Shown here: positions 8,520 to 14,103 of the stretch, in pieces
Layout: each line of letters begins with the position of its first letter
Position numbering within the stretch: position 1 is the first letter of the stretch
Assembly: GCA_964542765.1 (NCBI GenBank)
Contig: CAZIVO010000090.1
Location: 1 to 15,841 of the forward strand
Source of the DNA: CAZIVO01 sp964542765
GTDB taxonomy: Bacteria; Planctomycetota; UBA1135; UBA2386
Direction of reading: 5' to 3'
Length of the DNA: 15,841 nt
Notes under the pieces: model-generated
Database searches by the model: none
What the model saw: only the letters and a program-made list of their open reading frames with translations
What the model was told of the DNA's origin: nothing
Position numbers and translations under genes: made by a program

Positions 8520-9434
8520 CTACTTTCTCCGCTTGCCACGCGTGGCCCGCGCGGCGAGGTAGGAGGAGAGGACGACGTCGAGGGGCTGATGGTTCAGCAG
8601 TTGCACGTACTCGACGTTCTGGTTCAGACAGGCTTTACGGATCTGATCCTGGAACCGGTTGATTTCTTCAAGATAGGCGTCCTTGAGTGATCGTGGGTCA
8701 ACGAGCAGTTCGGGCATGTCCTCCATGCCATCGAAGAGGGTCATGCGCTCGAAGGGGAACTGGACCTCGTCCCTGTCGAGAATGTGAAATACCACGACAT
8801 CGTGTCCACGCTTGACGATCTCGCGCAGACCATGGACGACGTGATCGCAGTCATCGAAGAGGTCCGAAAAGATCATGACCATCCCGCGACTTCGCGTGTT
8901 GGCCGCGAGTTGATGGAGCACTGCGCCGATCTTGGTCTTGGATGTAGGGGTGCATTCTTCCAGGCACTGAAAGACGTTGCCGAGGTTGGCCCGGGTGTTA
9001 CTGGGGGGGACCTGACGCACGACATCGTCGTTGAACAATGTGATTCCAACAGCGTCTGCCTGCTGCTGGATCATGTAGGCCAGTGCCGCAACCGAGCTGG
9101 CGGCGTAGTCAAACTTGCTCATGCCTCCGTCGTATCCGTAGGCCATCGACTCACTCTGGTCGAGGAAGAGATGCGCTCTGAGGTTGGTTTCTTCCTCGAA
9201 TTCTTTGATGTAGAAGCGGTCCGATTTGCCCCAGATCTTCCAGTCGATGTAACGGATGTCGTCGCCGGGTACGTATTCTCGGTGCTGGGCGAATTCGACG
9301 GAGAAGCCTCGGTATGGCGACTTGTGCTGTCCCGAGACAAAGCCTTCGACGATCAAGCGTGCTCGGAGTTCGAGCTTCGCGATCTTGTTGATGACCTTGG
9401 GGTCGAGGTAGTTCTTGGTTGTGGATTCAGCCAT
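8520..9434 (-). CDS. DUF58 domain protein of the MoxR cluster
   Basis: A 304-residue, apparently soluble protein. The hallmark DUF58 block lies at about 41-84: YRGFSVEF, then REYVPGDDIRYIDWK and an aromatic/acidic stretch to EEETN. A VWA-like fold follows, with DQSESM at 92-97 as the metal loop and IFSDLFDD as a later acidic strand end. DUF58 proteins almost always sit directly downstream of a MoxR ATPase, as here (20-base gap), and are thought to be the adaptor or substrate-handling partner of that ATPase. No transmembrane helix is visible, so it probably works on the cytoplasmic side and links the ATPase to the membrane VWA proteins encoded next. The C-terminus is basic (RATRGKRRK). Confidence 0.93.
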   Translation of the reverse strand: MAESTTKNYLDPKVINKIAKLELRARLIVEGFVSGQHKSPYRGFSVEFAQHREYVPGDDIRYIDWKIWGKSDRFYIKEFEEETNLRAHLFLDQSESMAYGYDGGMSKFDYAASSVAALAYMIQQQADAVGITLFNDDVVRQVPPSNTRANLGNVFQCLEECTPTSKTKIGAVLHQLAANTRSRGMVMIFSDLFDDCDHVVHGLREIVKRGHDVVVFHILDRDEVQFPFERMTLFDGMEDMPELLVDPRSLKDAYLEEINRFQDQIRKACLNQNVEYVQLLNHQPLDVVLSSYLAARATRGKRRK

Positions 9435-9454
9435 CGGTCAGGCTCGCTTGGCGG

Positions 9455-10516
9455 CTACTGCTGGATGACCTTGGGTAGCTTGCCGTCCGCCAAGGCATCG
9501 CTCTCATTTGCGGGGAATTCTTCGAGCAATCGATCGATGACGGTGTCTGGCGTGACGCCTTCGGCTTCGGCGGAGAAACTCGTGACCAGACGGTGGCGGA
9601 GCACCGGGTAGGCGACGGTGCGGATATCGTCCGCGCTGACGTAGAAGCGGTTTTGCAAGAGGGCGTGAGCCTTTGCTCCGAGAACCAGGTACTGGCTCGC
9701 CCGCGGACCGGCGCCCCAGGAGAGGTGTTCCTTGATCCAATCGGGTGCATCGTCGCTGGTGATGCGCGTCGATCGTGTCAGCTTGAGGGCGTAGTCGAGT
9801 ACGTGGTCGGAGATCGGCACGCGGCGCACGATCTCTTGCAGGTTCATGATGTCCTCGGCAGAGATGCACGCATCGACACTGCTGTCACGGATTTCCGTGG
9901 TGCGCCGAAGGATTTCGCGCTCCTCATCGAGCTCGGGGTAATCGACTTGGACCATGAACATGAAGCGGTCGAGTTGGGCCTCGGGCAGTGGGTAGGTACC
10001 TTCCTGCTCGATGGGGTTCTGGGTGGCGAGTACGAAAAATGGTTCTTCGAGATCGTGACGGGTACCGCCGACCGTGACATGGTGCTCCTGCATCGCCTCG
10101 AGCAGGGCAGCTTGTGTCTTTGGTGGGGTCCGGTTGATCTCGTCCGCCAAGATCACGTTTGCGAAGACGGGGCCCGGCAGGAATCGGAAGGAGCGCGTTC
10201 CTTCGGCCTTGTCCTCCTGGATGACCTCCGTGCCGGTGATATCCGAAGGCATGAGGTCAGGCGTGAACTGGATGCGGTTGAAGTTCAGAGACAAGATCCG
10301 TGACAGGGTCGAGATCATCAATGTCTTGGCCAGGCCGGGGACACCGATCAGGAGGCAATGCCCCCGACAGAACAGGGCGATGAAGAGTTCATCGATGACC
10401 TGATCCTGTCCGACGATGACTTTGGACATTTCCGCCTTCATGGCGGCATAGGCCGTCTGCAGTTTTTCGACCTGCTGGAGATCTTCCGAGGAGGGCTGTT
10501 GAGGTTGATCGCTCAT
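9455..10516 (-). CDS. moxR: MoxR-family AAA+ ATPase
   Basis: A 353-residue MoxR-type AAA+ protein. Walker A is GVPGLAKT at 58-65, with the Ala-Lys-Thr form typical of MoxR. Walker B is VILADEIN at 121-128, followed by RTPPKTQAALLEAMQE. Sensor 1 is ATQNPIE at 164-170. LPEAQLDRF at 177-185 supplies the likely arginine finger. The C-terminal lid contains GAGPRASQ near 282. ATG 10516 is chosen. The frame is open further up to a TTG at 10624, but that 36-residue extension is Pro/His-rich and unlike the family. It is the first gene of the four-gene unit and should power assembly or remodelling by hydrolysing ATP. The cofactor- or complex-maturation role is known for other MoxR members, not shown here. 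Confidence 0.95.
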   Translation of the reverse strand: MSDQPQQPSSEDLQQVEKLQTAYAAMKAEMSKVIVGQDQVIDELFIALFCRGHCLLIGVPGLAKTLMISTLSRILSLNFNRIQFTPDLMPSDITGTEVIQEDKAEGTRSFRFLPGPVFANVILADEINRTPPKTQAALLEAMQEHHVTVGGTRHDLEEPFFVLATQNPIEQEGTYPLPEAQLDRFMFMVQVDYPELDEEREILRRTTEIRDSSVDACISAEDIMNLQEIVRRVPISDHVLDYALKLTRSTRITSDDAPDWIKEHLSWGAGPRASQYLVLGAKAHALLQNRFYVSADDIRTVAYPVLRHRLVTSFSAEAEGVTPDTVIDRLLEEFPANESDALADGKLPKVIQQ

Positions 10517-10602
10517 GTGTCTCGATTTCTTGTGCTCAGCTTGATCTGTCGGATGGGAAACGAGGGACTCGGGTGGTGGCCGGGTGTGACCAAAGTTATC
10601 GG

Positions 10603-10622
10603 GGCCGGCTGTCAAGCTGGCC
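10603..10622. repeat. Imperfect palindrome in the leader of the MoxR cluster
   Basis: GGCCGGCT (10603-10610) and AGCTGGCC (10615-10622) are inverted copies with one mismatch and a 4-base spacer. It lies about 90-105 bases upstream of the MoxR ATG in the 279-base gap between that gene and the racemase-family gene. This gap should contain the promoter of the four-gene unit. I found no good sigma-70 pair there: the one TTGACA on the minus strand overlaps the palindrome and has no matching -10. It could be an operator or an RNA hairpin with an A-C mismatch in the transcript. Confidence 0.28.
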
Positions 10623-10795
10623 AATCGTATTCTTACTACGGGCTCGGGGGCGACCTTTCGAGTACCTCCTGATTGGAATGCTGTGATAGGTGTTTTCGCC
10701 AGAGGATAGCGAACTTGTCCCCGTGGACGTTGTTTCGCACGGGTAAACTTCGTGTATTCCTGAGGTTCGGTCGGATGTGGCTCGCATCGGGACCT

Positions 10796-11788
10796 TCAGC
10801 GTAGCAGGAAGCCGCTGCGGAGCGGGTCTTTTGGGTCGAGCAAAAACTCATGCCGACCCGTGATCCACGCCTGCCCCGACACTTCAGGCAGGATGGCGGT
10901 TTTGCCGCCGATCTCGAGTTCATCGGCGACCTTCACGGTAAATTTCGTGCCGAACAGGCTCTCGATGGTGATGGTGGCACCGGTCTCCAGCTCGCCACGG
11001 GCATGGTGGATGGCCGCGCGGCCGCTCACTCCCGTGCCCGTGGGGCATCTGTCCAGTTCGCCGTTGGCAAAGACACACGCGTTGCGGCTGTGCACCGGGC
11101 CGGACAGTTTTTGCACGAAAATGGTGCCGTAGAGGAAGTTGAGCTCGGCGTCGCCGTCGGGGTGTTCGATGTCGTGAGTGGCTGCTACAGCTCGCTTGAT
11201 GGCCATCCCGGCCTCGATGATCGCGCGTGATCGTGAAGGTTTCAGTTCGAGCCCGAGCATCGTCGCATCCACGTATGCATAAAAGGCACCGCCGAAGGCG
11301 ATATCGCAGCGCAGGCCGTCGAACCCTTCGATCTCGAGATCTTGATCCAGCACGAAGGAGGGGACGTTGAGGAAGGAGACTCGTCCGACGCGCCCATTTT
11401 CGATATCTGCGTGGGCGGTGACCCTGCCAGCCGGAGTGTCGATCTTGACAGTGGTTTCCTGCGTCCGATCATCGAGCAGGCCGTTTTCGATGCCGACCTT
11501 GACCAGGCCGATGATCCCATGGCCGCACATGGTGCTGAAGCCCTCGTTGTGGAGGAAGAGCACGCCGACATCGCCGTCTTCGGTCGTCGGTTTGGTGAGC
11601 AAGCAGCCATACATGTCGGCATGACCGCGTGGCTCCCACATCAACGCACACCGCAGATCATCGTGATGCTCACGGGCGAATCGGCGTTTTTCGAGCATGG
11701 TGTCGCCCGGTGGATCGGGAAACCCGCCGGTGATCACACGGAGCGGTTCACCTTCGGTGTGGGCGTCGATGGTTGTGATCTTGATCAT
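10796..11788 (-). CDS. Proline racemase family enzyme, probably trans-3-hydroxy-L-proline dehydratase
   Basis: A 330-residue member of the proline racemase family, which is usually about 310-350 residues. The opening DAHTEGEPLRV at 8-18 is typical. The first catalytic cysteine is Cys88 in MCGHG. At the second site, racemases and epimerases carry DRSPCGTG; here it is DRCPTGTG (246-253), so the nucleophilic Cys is Thr250. In this family a Cys/Thr pair marks trans-3-hydroxy-L-proline dehydratases, including the human enzyme encoded by C14orf149/L3HYPDH. They remove water to give delta-1-pyrroline-2-carboxylate, which is then reduced to L-proline. Cys248 occupies the usual Ser position, which is unusual. 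The start ATG 11788 overlaps the stop of the DDAH gene by 4 bases, and GAAGG at 11797-11801 is a fair ribosome site. The protein is cytoplasmic, with no signal peptide. The family is certain; the reaction is inferred from the Thr. Confidence 0.9.
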   Translation of the reverse strand: MIKITTIDAHTEGEPLRVITGGFPDPPGDTMLEKRRFAREHHDDLRCALMWEPRGHADMYGCLLTKPTTEDGDVGVLFLHNEGFSTMCGHGIIGLVKVGIENGLLDDRTQETTVKIDTPAGRVTAHADIENGRVGRVSFLNVPSFVLDQDLEIEGFDGLRCDIAFGGAFYAYVDATMLGLELKPSRSRAIIEAGMAIKRAVAATHDIEHPDGDAELNFLYGTIFVQKLSGPVHSRNACVFANGELDRCPTGTGVSGRAAIHHARGELETGATITIESLFGTKFTVKVADELEIGGKTAILPEVSGQAWITGRHEFLLDPKDPLRSGFLLR

Positions 11789-12561
11789 GCGGACAGCCTT
11801 CGATCGACCAGCAAGCTGCAGCAGGTCACGCCGGATTCGGCCTTCAACAGTTCAGTATTATCGACCCGATGGGTCGTCAGGCCCTGTTCGCGGAGCAATT
11901 GCTCGGTTTGCGGATGGGCAGCCGAGACGATTGCATGGTTTTTGATGGTCAGAACATTGGCTCCATACGGTTCGGCCTTCGGGACATCAATGATCTCGAT
12001 GGAATCGAGAACCGTGTCATCGATCCAGTCGCGGTTCGCGATCACGCGACTCTCGCCGACAGGGCAGCATGCTGATTTCAGATGCAGACAGCCCTTCATC
12101 GGCATCGCGATGACCTCGTAATCGAGTGGTTGGACAATCTTGGCGAGTTGCCGGAGTCCCTCATCATCACTCCGGCTCGATCGACCGACAAACAGGCGGC
12201 GACCGAGGCGGAGGATATCGCCGCCATCGATCCGACCGGGTTTTTGGATCCATTGCAGAGGCCGCAGTTGTGACAGTTCTTGCGCGATGGCATCCCGTTC
12301 GGCGCGCCGTGATCGTGCTCCGGATCGCGTGATCACGGCCAACTCGTCCAGGACGAAGGCCTGATCTTCGACGAAAACGCAATCAGGCAGTTCGGGGTCG
12401 GCTGGAATCGTGATGACCTCGACCCCCAGTTCGCAAAGAATGGCCAGATAGTTCGCGTGCTCCATCGATGCGCGGCCCACATCGATGGGCTCTCGATCGC
12501 GGCACGTCAATTCACATTTGGCCAGGGTCGGACTCACGGCTCTGGTGATGGCGGTCAGCAT
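11785..12561 (-). CDS. ddaH: Dimethylarginine dimethylaminohydrolase (DDAH)
   Basis: A 258-residue guanidine-modifying enzyme of the pentein fold. It closely follows known DDAHs in length and in every motif I can place: LPDCVFVEDQAFV at 58-70, ITRSGARSRR at 77-86, DGGDIL at 112-117, LHLKSACC at 159-166 with catalytic His160, and GVTCCSLLV at 244-252 with nucleophile Cys247. The mammalian enzyme has nearly the same HLKS and TCCS segments. DDAH hydrolyses N-omega-methylated arginines to L-citrulline and methylamine or dimethylamine. The Cys-Cys pair and the HLKS context favour DDAH over arginine deiminase, which is longer. The start is ATG 12561; the TGA stop overlaps the ATG of the racemase-family gene (ATGA). 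The protein is cytoplasmic, with no signal peptide. Methylated arginine would come from degraded proteins. Confidence 0.93.
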   Translation of the reverse strand: MLTAITRAVSPTLAKCELTCRDREPIDVGRASMEHANYLAILCELGVEVITIPADPELPDCVFVEDQAFVLDELAVITRSGARSRRAERDAIAQELSQLRPLQWIQKPGRIDGGDILRLGRRLFVGRSSRSDDEGLRQLAKIVQPLDYEVIAMPMKGCLHLKSACCPVGESRVIANRDWIDDTVLDSIEIIDVPKAEPYGANVLTIKNHAIVSAAHPQTEQLLREQGLTTHRVDNTELLKAESGVTCCSLLVDRRLSA

Positions 12562-12599
12562 TGTTGGTATGTCAGATTCAGATCTCTCGGTTCGGTCAT

Positions 12600-12624
12600 C
12601 CGGCTACCGCAGCTTGTGAGCCGG
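12600..12624 (-). terminator. Hairpin just after the FtsB-like gene
   Basis: CCGGCT (12600-12605) and AGCCGG (12619-12624) make a perfect 6-base GC-rich stem with a 13-base loop, starting 3 bases after the stop of the small gene. No T-run follows on the minus strand. It may stabilise the transcript end or weaken read-through into the DDAH gene. A true intrinsic terminator is doubtful. Confidence 0.25.
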
Positions 12625-12627
12625 GGG

Positions 12628-12945
12628 CTAGCGGCCGTCAGGAGCCGGCTTCTCATCGGCGAGGATCTCCCCCGGCATCAGGCCGAGGTTGTCGATCTCG
12701 ACGAGCACCGTCTGTGGATCCCATTTGAGTGAGGACTCGGTCAGGGCGATGTCGTGAGCTTTTTTGGCCAGTATCCCGCGCAGTTTGTTCTGTGCCTGCT
12801 CGACATCATGCAACTGCTGCGATTGGCGGAGGGCAGGGGCGGTGGCCGTCAGGTAGAGCAGGATGGCGATGCCCAGGCAGGCGATGGTCACGAGCAGAGG
12901 AAAGCCATAGGCCTCCTGATCCTGTGCCGCGCCCCGTCCACCCAT
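12628..12945 (-). CDS. Small bitopic coiled-coil protein, FtsB/DivIC-like
   Basis: A 105-residue protein with a short polar N-terminus (1-12), one transmembrane helix (about 14-36), a coiled-coil stretch (about 38-75, with Leu spaced in heptads) and a compact C-terminal part. The C-terminal segment WDPQTVLVEIDNLGLMPGE at 75-93 resembles the end of FtsB/DivIC proteins, where an acidic-Pro turn is followed by a short helix, LG and PGE. FtsB and DivIC are periplasm-facing scaffold proteins of the division complex, partners of FtsL and FtsQ/DivIB. The match rests on architecture and this short motif, so it could also be another septum-formation-initiator-type protein. ATG 12945 has no Shine-Dalgarno, but a promoter-like TAATAT ends 7 bases upstream, so the message may be leaderless. 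Confidence 0.68.
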   Translation of the reverse strand: MGGRGAAQDQEAYGFPLLVTIACLGIAILLYLTATAPALRQSQQLHDVEQAQNKLRGILAKKAHDIALTESSLKWDPQTVLVEIDNLGLMPGEILADEKPAPDGR

Positions 12946-12952
12946 GCACGGG

Positions 12953-12980
12953 ATATTAGCCGCCCGAAGCCATGCGGCAA
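12953..12980 (-). promoter_or_regulatory. Candidate leaderless promoter of the FtsB-like gene
   Basis: On the minus strand TTGCCG (12975-12980) and TAATAT (12953-12958) are separated by 16 bases. Each hexamer matches 4 of 6 positions of the sigma-70 consensus. Transcription would start about 7 bases below the -10 element, at or next to the ATG at 12945, giving little or no leader. Confidence 0.3.
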
Positions 12981-13011
12981 AGAGTCAGGAGGACCATCTT
13001 GTCGGGTGAGT

Positions 13012-14025
13012 CTAGGACTTCTTGCGCAGTGGCTCACGGACATGGGCCCAGGCGTGGACATGCGGCGCTCCTCTGAAGAACCACAGCATGTCCGGACCTT
13101 GCAGTTGCCAGACATCCCAGACGCCATCCTTGCCGATGTCCCGATTCTGGTAGAAGGCCATCGAAAGCTGGTCGAAACCACTCGTTTCGATGCACTTCAT
13201 GGTCTCATCGACATCGGCCTTGCGAAATGGTGCGAGTAGGTCGCCCATGGTCCGTCGGACCAGTTCTTTTTGGTCCTCGGAGAGTCGCTCCATCGAAATA
13301 CCAGGAAGTTCCTTTCCGCCGAGTTCGACGGTCTTTGTCCCACGCTCCTTTTTGGGGTCATTGCGCAGTGCCAGTTTTCGTTGCTTGCCGTCCAGTGCCC
13401 CGAAGACCTTGTTCGCACGCAGGGCCTGGAACCAGTAAGCGTTGTCAGGATGGTCGGGCTTCTCGTTGAAGCTGTGTGCGGCGTGGCCATAGAAGATCGG
13501 TCCACCAAAAGCCATTCCCTTCACCGAGTCTCCATCGCATCGCCGGGTCACGTGACGGCCGGTGAGGACGAATTCGAATTTTCCCGTTCCAGGCTCGCCG
13601 AATATGGCGATCGAGCAATTGCCGAAGCCACGGTTGCCCGAGTCATGCTCGACCTGCTTCATGACCACATCGGCATAATCAGGGCTATGCAGGCCGACAA
13701 AGATCTCGCGGATCATGGCTTGCTGATCCGGGGTGAAGGTTTTGTCGACGCGGGCCTTGGTGATGAACCAGTTGTTGTCGACTTTCGAGCGCAGAGGGTG
13801 GCCGAAGGGGAAGGCGCAGATTTTTTTCTGCTCGGGCGTGAAGGTTTCGTACAGGGATTTGACCAGGGTCTCGGAGTCTTTTTTGACCGCCTCCTGTGGA
13901 TCCTGGTGGAGCGGAAGGCCCTCGGCAATGGAGGGGGAGGCGATGGTGACGGCGGTCGCCTTCAAGAAGTCGCGTCGTGAGACTTCATTGCCGGTAGAGA
14001 GGTGCGAGGAAGGGTGATCGGACAT
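13012..14025 (-). CDS. Tat-exported DUF3500-like protein
   Basis: A 337-residue protein with a twin-arginine signal: SRRDFLKA at 16-23, followed by a short hydrophobic Ala/Thr/Ile stretch. It should therefore be folded in the cytoplasm and exported through the Tat system. The mature part contains LYETFTPEQKKICAFPF near 59-75, then FGEPGTGKFEFVLTGRHVTRR and a GGPIFYGHAA segment. This layout (a bulk pro-exported protein with TGRHxT and a P-x-F-x-G motif) is what I recognise from DUF3500 family proteins, whose function is not known. The segment GEPGTGKF resembles a P-loop in wording but sits in an exported protein and has no Walker B, so nucleotide binding is unlikely. WDVWQLQGPDMLWFFRGAPHVHAW near the C-terminus is His/Trp-rich and could bind a metal or aromatic ligand. 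ATG 14025 has no strong ribosome site. Confidence 0.8.
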   Translation of the reverse strand: MSDHPSSHLSTGNEVSRRDFLKATAVTIASPSIAEGLPLHQDPQEAVKKDSETLVKSLYETFTPEQKKICAFPFGHPLRSKVDNNWFITKARVDKTFTPDQQAMIREIFVGLHSPDYADVVMKQVEHDSGNRGFGNCSIAIFGEPGTGKFEFVLTGRHVTRRCDGDSVKGMAFGGPIFYGHAAHSFNEKPDHPDNAYWFQALRANKVFGALDGKQRKLALRNDPKKERGTKTVELGGKELPGISMERLSEDQKELVRRTMGDLLAPFRKADVDETMKCIETSGFDQLSMAFYQNRDIGKDGVWDVWQLQGPDMLWFFRGAPHVHAWAHVREPLRKKS

Positions 14026-14046
14026 GATGGGAGCCTTTCTTTTGGC

Positions 14047-14063
14047 GTGATCATATCGATCAC
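14047..14063. repeat. 17-base palindrome GTGATC-N5-GATCAC, candidate operator
   Basis: GTGATC (14047-14052) and GATCAC (14058-14063) are perfect inverted copies around a 5-base AT-rich centre. It lies in the 78-base gap upstream of the DUF3500-like gene, about 22 bases before its ATG, a position suited to a repressor site or a leader hairpin. The symmetry is seen directly; the regulatory role is inferred. Confidence 0.35.
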
Positions 14064-14103
14064 CACCGCGGTTCGTGTGGCTATCTCGCCAGGGTTGGCC
14101 GCC

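Noticed and set aside
9593..10303. 236-codon plus-strand frame opposite the MoxR gene
   Set aside because: It lies entirely within the MoxR coding frame, including the Walker B region, so it is a mirror of codon bias.
10610..10615. TTGACA on the minus strand as the -35 of the MoxR unit
   Set aside because: No TATAAT-like hexamer lies 16-18 bases downstream. The bases there read TTGGTC to GGTCAC.
10517..10624. TTG-started 36-residue extension of the MoxR protein
   Set aside because: The extension is Pro/His-rich, starts with a rare codon and lacks a ribosome site. ATG 10516 fits the usual MoxR length.
10665..10670. Perfect AGGAGG on the minus strand
   Set aside because: No ATG, GTG or TTG lies within ribosome-site distance downstream, so it does not serve a gene.
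11342..12121. 259-codon plus-strand frame across the racemase-family/DDAH junction
   Set aside because: It is antisense to two well-conserved enzymes and has no recognisable domain.
13581..13604. GEPGTGKF in the DUF3500-like protein as an ATP-binding P-loop
   Set aside because: The protein is Tat-exported, has no Walker B motif, and the segment sits in a beta-rich context. Resemblance by chance is more likely.
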